Below, piece by piece: positions 37,504-46,428 of a stretch of 64,000 bases of DNA (its first letter is position 1; the number at the start of each line of letters is the position of its first letter). The notes beneath the pieces are model-generated. The model saw nothing but the letters and a program-made list of their open reading frames with translations. It was not told the origin of the DNA and did no database searches. Position numbers and translations under genes: made by a program. The DNA comes from Arhodomonas aquaeolei DSM 8974 (GTDB taxonomy: Bacteria; Pseudomonadota; Gammaproteobacteria; Nitrococcales; Nitrococcaceae): NCBI RefSeq assembly GCF_000374645.1, contig NZ_KB894800.1, forward strand, positions 168,589-232,588. Direction: 5' to 3'.

Positions 37504-38717
37504 GCACCCCCACGGAATCGGCCCTCGAACTCCCCCGCCCGCTGCCCGCCGGCGCGGCGCTGCTGATGGGGCGGCTGCGGCGCCTCGCCCGCGGCGAGCT
37601 GCGGGGGCGCCTGCCCGGCGGCCAGCCCTACCGGATCCGTGCCGCCGGAGCCGGGCCCGCGGGGGTGCTCGACGTGCACGCCCCGTGGCGGCTGCTCGGG
37701 CGCTGCGCGCTGCACGGGGCGGTAGGCTTCGCCGAGGCCTACATCGCCGGCGACTGGGACAGCCCCGACCCGGCGGCACTGCTGGAGGTCATGGCCGTCA
37801 ACGAGCCCGCCTTCTCCGCCCGCGAGCCACGGCTGCTGACCGCGCTGCAGCGTGCCGGCCATCTCGGCTGGCGGCGCAACACCCGGCGGGGCAGCCGCCG
37901 CAACATCGCCGCCCACTATGACCTCGGCAACGACTTCTACCGGCTGTGGCTCGACGAGACCATGACCTACTCGGCGGCGGTGTTCGAACGCCCGGAGCAG
38001 CCCCTCGCCGAGGCCCAGCGGGCCAAGTACGACGCCCTGCTCGACGCCCTGGACGCACGGCCCGGCGAGCGGGTGCTCGAGATCGGCTGCGGCTGGGGCG
38101 GTTTCGCGCTGCGCGCCGCCGGGCGCGGCCTGCATGTCACCGGCATCACCCTCTCCGGCGAACAGCTCGCCTGGGCCCGGCAGGCCGCCGCCCGGGCCGG
38201 CCTGGGCGAGCGTGTCGATCTGCGCCTGCAGGACTACCGCGACGTCACCGGCACCTTCGACCACGTCGTCTCCATCGAGATGCTGGAGGCGGTGGGCGAG
38301 GCCTACTGGGAGCGCTACTTCGACACCCTCGCCGCCCGCGTACGGCCGGGTGGCGGCATCGCGCTGCACGGCATCACCATCGACGCCGACAGCTTCGAGC
38401 ACTACCGGCGCGAGCCGGACTTCATACAGCGCTACATCTTCCCGGGCGGCATGCTTCCCACCCGCGACCACCTGCTCGCCCTTGCCACGGAGCGCGGGCT
38501 CGGGGTAAGCGGCGACGAGCGCCTGGGCCGCCACTACGCGGAGACCCTGGCCCGCTGGAGCGCACGCTTCAACGCAGCGGAGGGAACCATGTCCGCCCAG
38601 GGCTTCGACGAGCGCTTCCGGCGCATGTGGCGGTACTACCTCGCCTACTGCGAAGCGGGCTTCCGCAGCGGCCGGATCGATCTGCAGCGCCTGGTGCTGC
38701 GGCGGCCGCCGGCGTGA
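37500..38717 (+). CDS. CFA-synthase-like SAM-dependent methyltransferase
   Basis: A 405-residue enzyme. A helical N-terminal domain (~20-125) with FAEAYIAGDWDSPDP precedes a SAM domain: NIAAHYDLGNDFYRLWLDETMTYS (split as AHYDLGNDFYRLWLDETMTY), LEIGCGWGGFALRAA, SIEMLEAVGEAYWERYF and FIFPGG-like YIFPGGMLPT. The cyclopropane-fatty-acid synthase family methylates or cyclopropanates lipid double bonds; members of this kind make methylated precursors of furan fatty acids in Rhodobacter. Start ATG overlaps the DUF1365 stop. Confidence 0.88.
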   Translation: MSTPTESALELPRPLPAGAALLMGRLRRLARGELRGRLPGGQPYRIRAAGAGPAGVLDVHAPWRLLGRCALHGAVGFAEAYIAGDWDSPDPAALLEVMAVNEPAFSAREPRLLTALQRAGHLGWRRNTRRGSRRNIAAHYDLGNDFYRLWLDETMTYSAAVFERPEQPLAEAQRAKYDALLDALDARPGERVLEIGCGWGGFALRAAGRGLHVTGITLSGEQLAWARQAAARAGLGERVDLRLQDYRDVTGTFDHVVSIEMLEAVGEAYWERYFDTLAARVRPGGGIALHGITIDADSFEHYRREPDFIQRYIFPGGMLPTRDHLLALATERGLGVSGDERLGRHYAETLARWSARFNAAEGTMSAQGFDERFRRMWRYYLAYCEAGFRSGRIDLQRLVLRRPPA

Positions 38718-40021
38718 TCGCCGGCCGCCGGGTTCTCCTCGCCTATGGCGCGCCGGCACTGCCGCTGGCGGTGCTGGGCATCCCGATGTACGTCTTCCTC
38801 CCCGGGTTCTACGGCGAGCGCCTCGGCCTCGCCGGCGTCGGCACCGCCCTGCTGCTGGCGCGGCTGTGGGATGTGGTCACGGACCCGGCCATCGGTGCGC
38901 TCGGCGACCGGCTGCACACCCGCTGGGGCCGCCGGCGTCCGTTGATGGTGGTGGGTTCCCCGCTGCTTCTGGTAAGCGCCTGGCAGCTATTCCACCCGCC
39001 CCCGGACGTGACCATCGCCTGGCTGCTGGCCTGGGGGCTGGCCGCATACCTGGGCTGGACCCTGGTGGCGCTGCCCTACACCGCCTGGGGCGCCGAGCTG
39101 TCCCGGGACTACGACGAACGCGCCTCGATCACGGCGAGCCGCGAGGGGTTCATGATCCTGGGCACACTGGTCGCCGTCGCCTGGCCCGGCGTGGTGGGCG
39201 GTGGACGCACCGACGCGACCACCCTCGCCGGTCTGGCGTGGCTGCTGGTCGTGCTGCTGCCGCTGACCCTGGCAGTGACCCTGGCGCTGGTCCCGGAACC
39301 GCCGGCGGGCGCCGCCGCGGCCCCGGGGTGGCGGCGCGGCTGGCGGCTGCTGCGCGGCAACGCGCCGTTTCGCCGGCTGCTCGCCGCGTACGTGCTCAAC
39401 GGGCTCGCCAACGGCCTGCCGGCCTCGCTGTTCACCCTCTATGCCGCTCACGTACTCAGCGCCCGCGGGGCCACCGGGGCGCTGCTGCTGATCTACTTCG
39501 CCGCCGGCATCGCCGCCCTGCCGGGCTGGCTTTGGCTGTCCCGGCGTGTGGGCAAGCACCGGGCCTGGGCCCTGTCCATGCTCTGGGCCTCGCTGGTGTT
39601 CGCGTGGGTGCCGCTGCTCGGTACGGGTGATGTGGCGGCGTTCGCCGTGATATGCGCCCTCTCGGGGGCGAGCGTGGCCGTGGACATGGCCCTGCCCGCG
39701 GCCATCCAGGCGGACCTCGTGGACCTGGACACCCACCGCGGCGGCGGTGGCCGGGCGGGCCTGTTCTTCGGCCTGTGGAACATGGCCACCAAGCTCGCCC
39801 TCGCCCTCGCGGTGGGGATCGCCTTCCCGCTGCTGGCGGCGCTGGGATTCGATCCGGCGGCGCCCGCCTCCGGGGACGGCCTCGCGCTGGCGCTGTTCTA
39901 CGGCGCCGCGCCGATACCGTTCAAGCTCGCCGCTACCGCGCTGGTCTGGCGCTTCCCGCTGGACCGGGCCGCCCACGAGGCACTACGTGCTGGTACGGCG
40001 CCCGCCGCGCGGGGGACATGA
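38714..40021 (+). CDS. MFS transporter, GPH (MelB-like) group
   Basis: A 435-residue protein with about 12 membrane helices. The family motif DVVTDPAIGALGDR, RWGRRRPLMVVG and ALPYTAWGAELSRDYDERA are as in sodium-sugar symporters of the GPH group. GTG start overlaps the methyltransferase stop (GTGA). In the lipid-modification context it may move a lipid-related molecule rather than a sugar (inference). Last gene of the four-gene unit from 35432. Confidence 0.87.
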   Translation: MIAGRRVLLAYGAPALPLAVLGIPMYVFLPGFYGERLGLAGVGTALLLARLWDVVTDPAIGALGDRLHTRWGRRRPLMVVGSPLLLVSAWQLFHPPPDVTIAWLLAWGLAAYLGWTLVALPYTAWGAELSRDYDERASITASREGFMILGTLVAVAWPGVVGGGRTDATTLAGLAWLLVVLLPLTLAVTLALVPEPPAGAAAAPGWRRGWRLLRGNAPFRRLLAAYVLNGLANGLPASLFTLYAAHVLSARGATGALLLIYFAAGIAALPGWLWLSRRVGKHRAWALSMLWASLVFAWVPLLGTGDVAAFAVICALSGASVAVDMALPAAIQADLVDLDTHRGGGGRAGLFFGLWNMATKLALALAVGIAFPLLAALGFDPAAPASGDGLALALFYGAAPIPFKLAATALVWRFPLDRAAHEALRAGTAPAARGT

Positions 40022-40030
40022 GCGCCGGGT

Positions 40031-40462
40031 TCAGGGGGGCGTGACGGGCGCACTCAGGCGCCGGCGCAGCCAGCGCATGAGTGCCCCGAGCACCGGCAGG
40101 CGGGCGTAGAGCTGGCCGGCGGCGTCCCAGTAGTCCACGTGCTCGGCCACCCGGCCGTCGGCGGCGAAACGCACCCGCGAGACGCCGTCGATGGGCGGTA
40201 GCGCCCGGCCCCCGTTGAGCACGAGGTGGCCGCGCCAGCGCAGGTAGGCCACGTCGGCATCGCCGACGATCTCGGTGATCTCGAAGCGCACCCCCTCGCA
40301 GACCCGGAACATGTGCTCGAATACCCCGCGGACCGCGGCGACCCCGCGGACGTCGTTGAACGGATCGACGAAACGGGCGTCGTCGGTGAATACGGACTCG
40401 AAACGTGTCAGGTCCGCCGGCGTGAGCGCGGCGAAGAACGCCGCGTACTCCGGGGCGTTCAC
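40031..40462 (-). CDS. SnoaL-like/NTF2-fold protein
   Basis: A 143-residue protein with the SnoaL-like signature TRFESVFTDDARFVDPFNDV, FEITEIVGDADVAYLRWRGH and GVSRVRFAADGRVAEHVDYW. The GTG start at 40462 overlaps the SDR stop (GTGA); an upstream in-frame start would overlap the SDR gene by 22 codons. NTF2-like members are isomerases, hydrolases or binding proteins. It is cotranscribed with the SDR and convergent with the MFS gene. Confidence 0.82.
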   Translation of the reverse strand: MNAPEYAAFFAALTPADLTRFESVFTDDARFVDPFNDVRGVAAVRGVFEHMFRVCEGVRFEITEIVGDADVAYLRWRGHLVLNGGRALPPIDGVSRVRFAADGRVAEHVDYWDAAGQLYARLPVLGALMRWLRRRLSAPVTPP

Positions 40463-41232
40463 GCCAGCCTCCGCATCAGCGCGAAGTACAGCCGGTAGGG
40501 CAGCAGCCTCAGGAGCTTGAGCGTCCACCCGAGCCGCCTCGGGAAGAACACCTCGAAGCCGTTACCGTCGATACCGGCATGGATCGCCGCCGCGGCATCG
40601 GCGGGGTCCATGAGCTGGGGCATGCGGAAGTCATTGCGCTCCGTGAGCCGGCTCTTCACGAAGCCGGGACTGACCACGCGCAGTGCGATCCCGGCACGCT
40701 CCGCCTCGGGCCGCAGCGACTCGGCGAGGCTCAGCACCGCCGCCTTGGTGGAGCCGTAGGCGGCGGCCCGGGGCAGACCGCGGTAGGCCGAGAGACTGCC
40801 CATCACCAGCACCTGACCGCGCCCCCGGCGGCGCATCGCCGGCAGACAGGCGGCGAGACCGTTGACCGTGCCCAGGTAGTTGACCCGGATCAGGCGCTCG
40901 AATACCGCCGCATCGAGCTCGTCCAGACGCACGGGCTCGTAGTCGCCGGCGTTGAGGATCACTGTGTCGATCTCGCCATGATCGGCCTCCACGGTGGTCA
41001 CCAGCGCGGCGAAGGCATCGGCGTCGGTGACGTCCAGGACCTGGGGGATGATCCGCCCCGGACCGGACGCCCGTTCCGCAAGGGCCTCCAGCGCGGCCCG
41101 GCGCCGGGCCGCGGCCACCACCCGCCAGCCGTGGGCGGCCAGGCGCACGGCCAGGGCCTCGCCGATACCGCTGCTGGCACCGGTGATCAGGGCCAGGCGG
41201 CCGTCTCCGGGCCGGTCTGTCTGGTTCGGCAT
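40459..41232 (-). CDS. SDR family oxidoreductase
   Basis: A 257-residue short-chain dehydrogenase. The cofactor site is LITGASSGIGEALA, the catalytic Ser-Tyr-Lys are in MGSLSAYRG and AAYGSTKAAV, and NAGDYEP follows the NAG motif. The hydrophobic C-terminus (LRLLPYRLYFALMRRLA) suggests membrane association, as in members acting on lipids. It is divergent from the MerR regulator across the 41308-41328 operator. Confidence 0.88.
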   Translation of the reverse strand: MPNQTDRPGDGRLALITGASSGIGEALAVRLAAHGWRVVAAARRRAALEALAERASGPGRIIPQVLDVTDADAFAALVTTVEADHGEIDTVILNAGDYEPVRLDELDAAVFERLIRVNYLGTVNGLAACLPAMRRRGRGQVLVMGSLSAYRGLPRAAAYGSTKAAVLSLAESLRPEAERAGIALRVVSPGFVKSRLTERNDFRMPQLMDPADAAAAIHAGIDGNGFEVFFPRRLGWTLKLLRLLPYRLYFALMRRLA

Positions 41233-41307
41233 GGCAACCTCGTGTTCGCTCGGCGCGGACAGTGGCCGGCGATGCCGGTCGCGGTCCGGCATGGCACCGG
41301 GATGATG

Positions 41308-41328
41308 TTGTACAATATTATTGTACAA
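41308..41328. promoter_or_regulatory. Perfect 21-bp palindromic operator between SDR and merR genes
   Basis: TTGTACAATA and its exact complement TATTGTACAA flank one central T. Each arm has a TACAAT hexamer that could be a -10 element for one of the divergent genes. The half-site recurs at 35391-35400. TGTACA-centred sites are typical of CarH/LitR/MlrA-type MerR regulators, one of which is encoded 33 bases away. Confidence 0.8.
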
Positions 41329-41360
41329 TCGGGTGCGTCATCCAGGGGGCACGAGTACGC

Positions 41361-42296
41361 ATGTCACAAACGGAGCCGCAACAATCCGCCGTCGAACGTA
41401 CCGGCGAGGGTCTGTACCCGATCCGTACGGTCTCCGCGCTCACCGGGGTCAATCCCGTGACGCTGCGCGCCTGGGAACGCCGCTACGGACTGATCCGGCC
41501 ACAGCGCACACCCAAGGGCCACCGGCTCTACGCCGAGGCGGACATCGAGCGGATCCAGCACATCCTCCAGCTCCTGGACCAGGGCATCCCCATCGGCCAG
41601 ACCCGCCGACTGCTCGACAGTGATGAGGCGCCCGTACCCATGCAGGCCGAGACCGGCGCAGCCGGCCCGTGGGAGGACTATCGTGAGCGCATGCGGCGCT
41701 CGATCGCCCGTTTCGACGCCGCTGCCCTGGAGGGGACGTACAACGAGGCACTCTCGCTGTACCCGGTCAACCTGGTCACCCGCGAGCTGCTCCAGCCCCT
41801 GCTCGCTGAGCTCGGCCTGCACCGGGACGGGCGCGAGGCGGTGACCGTGGCGGAGGAACGCTTCTTCCGGGCGTTCATCCGTAACAAACTCGGCGCCCGG
41901 CTCCATCATCAGGCCGGCCAGGCACGCGGCGCCCGCGTGATCGTCGCCGGTCTGCCCGGGGAGTGCGCCGAGACATCGCTGATGCTGTTCGCGCTCTCGG
42001 CCCTGGCCAGCGGCTACCGCGTGGTGCTGCTCGGCGCGGACACGCCGGTGGCACCACTCGTCGAAGTGGTGCGGCGCACGGACGCGCGGGCGGTGCTGCT
42101 GGTGGGCGAACACGCACCGGCGGATGACGTGGTACAGGCGGTTGCCGCGCTTGCGGAAACGCTGCCCTGCCCGGTTGCCGTCGGCGGCGACGCCGCCGAG
42201 CGCGTCTCGGATGCGCTGTCCGATGGCGGCGCCCACCCCCTCGGCAACCGTCCCGAGGAGGGCCTGGCCCACCTGCGCGAGCTGATGCATCCGTGA
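41361..42296 (+). CDS. MerR-family regulator with degenerate B12-binding domain (CarH/LitR/MlrA-like)
   Basis: A 311-residue regulator. Residues ~17-85 are a MerR winged helix (YPIRTVSALTGVNPVTLRAW, GHRLYAEADIERI). Residues ~105-311 resemble the cobalamin-binding domain of CarH/LitR light sensors. The lower-ligand motif E-x-H-x-x-G is replaced: GECAETS at 200-206, so the cobalt-binding histidine is Ala and the glycine is Ser. The upstream E-H pair is EER (165-167). Cobalamin-based light sensing is therefore unlikely; a partner sensor or another cue is expected. Its gene overlaps phrB (GTGA) and lies beside its probable operator. Confidence 0.85.
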   Translation: MSQTEPQQSAVERTGEGLYPIRTVSALTGVNPVTLRAWERRYGLIRPQRTPKGHRLYAEADIERIQHILQLLDQGIPIGQTRRLLDSDEAPVPMQAETGAAGPWEDYRERMRRSIARFDAAALEGTYNEALSLYPVNLVTRELLQPLLAELGLHRDGREAVTVAEERFFRAFIRNKLGARLHHQAGQARGARVIVAGLPGECAETSLMLFALSALASGYRVVLLGADTPVAPLVEVVRRTDARAVLLVGEHAPADDVVQAVAALAETLPCPVAVGGDAAERVSDALSDGGAHPLGNRPEEGLAHLRELMHP

Positions 42297-43720
42297 CCCC
42301 GGTGATCGTCTGGTTCCGACGCGATCTGCGCCTGGCGGACAACCCGGCGCTGTCCGCCGCCGCGGAGGCCGGGCCGGTCTGCCCCGTCTACATCCACGAC
42401 CCGGACGCCGACGGCGACTGGCGCCCCGGGGCGGCCAGCCGCTGGTGGCGGCACCACGCCCTGGCGTCGCTCGACGAGTCGCTGCGCGGACACGGCCTGC
42501 GGCTGGTGATCCGCCGGGGACCGGCCCTGGAGACGCTGCGCGCCCTCGTCCGCGAGACCGGGGCATCGGCGGTGCACTGGAACCGCCTCTACGACCCGGC
42601 GCCGGTGGCCCGTGACCGCAACGTCAAGCAGGCACTGCAGGCGGACGGGGTCGCCGTTCACAGCCACAAGGCCGCACTGCTCCACGAGCCCTGGACCGTG
42701 AAGACCGGCCAGGGCACGGACTACCGGGCGTTCACCCCGTTCTGGCGCGCCGCCCGCCGTGGCGGCGAGCCCGACTCGCCCCTGCCGGTCCCGGAACTCG
42801 CGGCCCCGGCGACGCTTCCGGCCGGCGAGCCTCTGGCGGCACTGGGGCTGCTGCCGCGGGTACGCTGGGACGCCGGCCTCGCCGGGCGCTGGCGACCCGG
42901 CGAGGCCGGTGCCCGGGAACGGCTGACGGCGTTCACACGGCACACGCTCGGGGATTACGGACGCGCCCGGGACTACCCGGGCGAGCCGGGCACGTCCGGG
43001 CTCTCGCCCCACCTCCACCACGGCGGCGTCAGCCCAAGACAGATCTGGTCGGCGGTCCGCAACGCGGATGACGGCGGCGGCGAGGCGGCAGAGGCGTTCC
43101 TCGCCGAGATCGGCTGGCGGGAGTTCGCGCACCACGTCCTCTTCCACCACCCGGAGCTGCCCGACGCGCCGCTCAACCCGCGCTTCGCGGCATTCCCCTG
43201 GCGGGAGGATCCCGGCGACCGGCTGCTCGGGGCCTGGCAGACGGGCCGCACCGGTTTCCCCATCGTCGACGCGGGCATGCGCGAGCTCTGGGTGACCGGC
43301 TGGATGCACAATCGCGTGCGCATGATCGCCGGCTCGCTGCTGGTCAAGAACCTGCGGCTGCCCTGGCAGGCCGGCGAGCGCTGGTTCTGGGACACCCTCG
43401 TGGACGCCGACCTGGCCAGCAACAGCCTCGGCTGGCAGTGGGTGGCGGGCAGCGGCGCTGACGCCGCCCCCTACTTCCGCATCTTCAACCCGGTCCGCCA
43501 GGGCGAGCGCTTCGACCCCGAGGGGGACTATGTCGCACGGTGGCTGCCGGCACTGGCGGCGCTGCCGCCACGCCATCGCCATGCCCCGTGGGCCGCGCCG
43601 GAGGGCGTGCTCCGTGACGCCGGCGTGCGCCTCGGCCGTGACTACCCCAGGCCGGTGGTCGACCTGAAGGCCAGCCGCGAGGAGGCCCTGGCGGCGTTCG
43701 AGCGGATCAAGCGCGGCTGA
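42293..43720 (+). CDS. phrB: Deoxyribodipyrimidine photolyase
   Basis: A 475-residue photolyase, normal for class I CPD enzymes. Motifs are [14 protein letters not shown] (antenna domain), and in the FAD domain [20 protein letters not shown] (split), [35 protein letters not shown] and [14 protein letters not shown]. It splits UV-made pyrimidine dimers using blue light. GTG start overlaps the regulator stop, so it is made with the regulator. Confidence 0.95.
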   Translation: MTPVIVWFRRDLRLADNPALSAAAEAGPVCPVYIHDPDADGDWRPGAASRWWRHHALASLDESLRGHGLRLVIRRGPALETLRALVRETGASAVHWNRLYDPAPVARDRNVKQALQADGVAVHSHKAALLHEPWTVKTGQGTDYRAFTPFWRAARRGGEPDSPLPVPELAAPATLPAGEPLAALGLLPRVRWDAGLAGRWRPGEAGARERLTAFTRHTLGDYGRARDYPGEPGTSGLSPHLHHGGVSPRQIWSAVRNADDGGGEAAEAFLAEIGWREFAHHVLFHHPELPDAPLNPRFAAFPWREDPGDRLLGAWQTGRTGFPIVDAGMRELWVTGWMHNRVRMIAGSLLVKNLRLPWQAGERWFWDTLVDADLASNSLGWQWVAGSGADAAPYFRIFNPVRQGERFDPEGDYVARWLPALAALPPRHRHAPWAAPEGVLRDAGVRLGRDYPRPVVDLKASREEALAAFERIKRG

Positions 43721-43778
43721 GCTGGTAGACTGGCGGCCCGCAAATCGGCACACGGGGCAGCGGCCCGGAGCGAGGACC

Positions 43779-44672
43779 ATGGACACCCCCCACGCGCTAT
43801 TCGAGAGCGATCTCCCCAGCCTGGAGCGGCTCGCCCGGGGCAAGGTGCGCGACATCTACGCCATCGACGACGAGCACCTGCTGATCGTCACCACCGACCG
43901 TATCTCCGCCTTCGACGTGGTGCTGCCGGACCCGATCCCGGGCAAGGGCGCCGTGCTCACCGCGCTGTCGCGGTTCTGGTTCGAGCGGCTGCGCCACATC
44001 GTCCCCAACCACCTCGCCGACAGACCCCTCACCGACGTGCTGCCGGACCCGGCGGAACGTGCCCAGGTCGAGGGCCGGGCGCTGGTGGTGCGACGCCTGG
44101 CGCCGCTGCCGGTGGAGGCCATCGCGCGGGGCTACATCATCGGCTCGGGCTGGAAGGACTACCAGGCGAACGGCTCGATCTGCGGCATCCCGCTGCCCGC
44201 CGGCCTGCGCCAGGCCGACCGCCTGCCGGAGCCCATCTTCACCCCCTCGACCAAGGCCGCGGTGGGCGAGCACGACGAGAACGTCGCCTTCGAGACCGTT
44301 GCCGGGCAGCTCGGTGCCGAGCGTGCGGCGACGGTCCGCGAAACGACGCTGCGCCTCTACACCGAGGCCGCGGACTATGCCCGCGAGCACGGCATCATCA
44401 TTGCCGACACGAAGTTCGAGTTCGGGCTCGACCACGACGGTACGCTGGTGTGGATCGACGAGGCCCTGACCCCGGACTCCAGCCGCTTCTGGCCGGCGGA
44501 TGCCTACCAGCCCGGCGGCTCGCCGCCAAGCTTCGACAAGCAGTTCGTTCGCGACTACCTCGAGACCCTGGACTGGGACAAGACCGCGCCGGCCCCGCAC
44601 CTGCCGGCGGAGATCATCGAGCGCACTGCGGAGAAGTACCGCGAGGCCCAGCGCCGCCTCGGCGCCGGCTGA
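43779..44672 (+). CDS. purC: SAICAR synthase
   Basis: A 297-residue enzyme of the longer PurC form. It has [20 protein letters not shown] (split), [29 protein letters not shown] and [12 protein letters not shown], with [17 protein letters not shown] near the end. It joins aspartate to CAIR in purine synthesis. It begins 58 bases after phrB and may be separately transcribed. A weak hairpin (CCCGTCCCG / CGGGACGGG, 44691-44718) follows without a close T-tract. Confidence 0.95.
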   Translation: MDTPHALFESDLPSLERLARGKVRDIYAIDDEHLLIVTTDRISAFDVVLPDPIPGKGAVLTALSRFWFERLRHIVPNHLADRPLTDVLPDPAERAQVEGRALVVRRLAPLPVEAIARGYIIGSGWKDYQANGSICGIPLPAGLRQADRLPEPIFTPSTKAAVGEHDENVAFETVAGQLGAERAATVRETTLRLYTEAADYAREHGIIIADTKFEFGLDHDGTLVWIDEALTPDSSRFWPADAYQPGGSPPSFDKQFVRDYLETLDWDKTAPAPHLPAEIIERTAEKYREAQRRLGAG

Positions 44673-44843
44673 AACCGCGCCCCGCGCCACCCCGTCCCGA
44701 CGCTGCGGCCGGGACGGGACCTCCGCCTCTTTTGCGCCGCGGCCGCCCTCACCACCCCCGGGCCGTCCCGTGCCCACCGGTATACGTCCGCATCACCACG
44801 CACTGCCCGCCGTCCCGGGGCATGCCGGTAGATTGCTAACGAC

Positions 44844-44886
44844 TTGACCGGCGTCAACTGACACCCACGCGCATTCCGCCTATCGT
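44844..44886 (+). promoter_or_regulatory. FNR/ANR-type box and promoter of the arc operon
   Basis: TTGACCGGCGTCAA (44844-44857) is a perfect dyad of TTGAC half-sites with the four-base spacer of FNR-family sites. A -10-like TATCGT lies at 44881-44886. The box centre would then be at about -41.5 from a start near 44892, the class II activation position. Low oxygen should therefore switch on the arginine deiminase operon. Nothing else is seen in 44719-44967. Confidence 0.7.
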
Positions 44887-44967
44887 TGACCTGGGTACAC
44901 GAACACCCGGCCTCGCCGGAACAAGCCCCGTGGCGCAGCATTGCGCGTCAAAACAAGGAGAAGTGCC

Positions 44968-46416
44968 GTGTCTGCTGACCCCAACGCCCCGTCGCAGAAG
45001 GACCCGGAACTCACCTCTCGTTTCCCGACCGCCTATACCGTTCTCTTTCTTCTCATCGTCCTCGTGGCCGCGCTCACCTGGGTCATCCCCACGGGCAAGT
45101 ACGAACGCACGATGAACGAGGCCGTGGGCCGCGAGGTCGCCGTTCCCGGCACCTACCAGGCCGTGGAGCCGAACCCGCAGGGCTTCGTCGACGTCATGCT
45201 CGCCCCCGTTGCCGGCTTCTACGACCCGGACAGCTATGCAGCGAACGCCATCGACGTGGCGCTGTTCGTGCTGTTCCTGGGGGGATTCCTCGGGGTCGTC
45301 AACGGCACCGGGGCCATCGACACCGGCATACGCGAGGCCATGCGCAAGCTTCAGGGTCACGAGATATGGATGATCCCCATACTCATGATCCTGTTCGCCA
45401 TTGGCGGCACAACATACGGCATGGCCGAGGAGACGCTCGCCTTCTACGGCATCCTGGTCCCCGTCATGCTCGCCGCGGGCTACGACACCATCACTGCCGT
45501 CGCGGTCATCATGATCGGCGCCGGCATCGGTGTACTCGGCTCGACGATCAACCCGTTCGCCACCGTCATCGCCGCCAACGCGGCCTCGATCCCGTTCACC
45601 ACGGGTATCGTGCTGCGCTTCGTCATACTCCTGGGCGGGCTGGCGCTGTGCATCGGCTACGTCATGGCCTATGCACGGCGCGTCAAGGCGGATCCGTCGC
45701 GCTCGGTCGTCGCCAAACAGCACGCCGCGCACAAGGCCTACTTCCTCAGGGGCGACGACGAGCAGAGCCATTCCTCGACGCTCACCACCACCCAGTCGAT
45801 CGTCCTGGTGCTGTTCGGTCTCACCTTCGCGGTGATGATCTGGGGCGTGTCCTCCCAGGGCTGGTGGATGGCGCGGATGGGCGCGCTGTTCTTCGGCTCG
45901 GCGATCGTCATCGGCATCGTCGCGCGGATGGGCGAGAAGGAGCTCACCGGCCGCTTCGTCGACGGCGCCCGCGACCTGCTGGGCGTCGCCCTGGTGGTGG
46001 GCCTCGCCCGCGGCATCGTCGTGATCATGGACAAGGGCCTGATCGCCGACACGATCCTGCACAGCGCCGCCGAGACCCTCGGCGGACTCGGGCAGCTCGC
46101 CTTCATCAACCTGATGTTCTGGATCGAGGCGGCGATGAGCTTCTTCGTGCCCTCCTCCTCCGGGCTGGCGGTACTGTCCATGCCGATCCTGGCCCCGCTC
46201 TCGGATTTCGCCGGGGTCGGCCGGGAGCTCGTGGTCACCGCCTACCAGTCCGCGAACGGACTGGTGAACCTGATCAACCCGACCTTCGCCGTGGTGATCG
46301 GCGGCCTCGCCATCGGGCGCGTGCCCTACGACCGCTGGATCGCCTTCATCTGGCCACTGCTGCTGATGCTCACGATCTTCATCTCGGTCGTACTGAGTAT
46401 CGGCACCTTGGTCTAG
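44968..46416 (+). CDS. arcD: YfcC-family arginine/ornithine antiporter candidate
   Basis: A 482-residue protein with about 12 membrane helices, of the YfcC/DcuC-like superfamily: [50 protein letters not shown] and [12 protein letters not shown]. The GTG start is chosen for an AAGGAG site seven bases upstream. It heads the arc operon, so exchange of arginine for ornithine is likely, although it is not the APC-type ArcD of Pseudomonas. Confidence 0.85.
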   Translation: MSADPNAPSQKDPELTSRFPTAYTVLFLLIVLVAALTWVIPTGKYERTMNEAVGREVAVPGTYQAVEPNPQGFVDVMLAPVAGFYDPDSYAANAIDVALFVLFLGGFLGVVNGTGAIDTGIREAMRKLQGHEIWMIPILMILFAIGGTTYGMAEETLAFYGILVPVMLAAGYDTITAVAVIMIGAGIGVLGSTINPFATVIAANAASIPFTTGIVLRFVILLGGLALCIGYVMAYARRVKADPSRSVVAKQHAAHKAYFLRGDDEQSHSSTLTTTQSIVLVLFGLTFAVMIWGVSSQGWWMARMGALFFGSAIVIGIVARMGEKELTGRFVDGARDLLGVALVVGLARGIVVIMDKGLIADTILHSAAETLGGLGQLAFINLMFWIEAAMSFFVPSSSGLAVLSMPILAPLSDFAGVGRELVVTAYQSANGLVNLINPTFAVVIGGLAIGRVPYDRWIAFIWPLLLMLTIFISVVLSIGTLV

Positions 46417-46428
46417 AGGGAAATCGAC

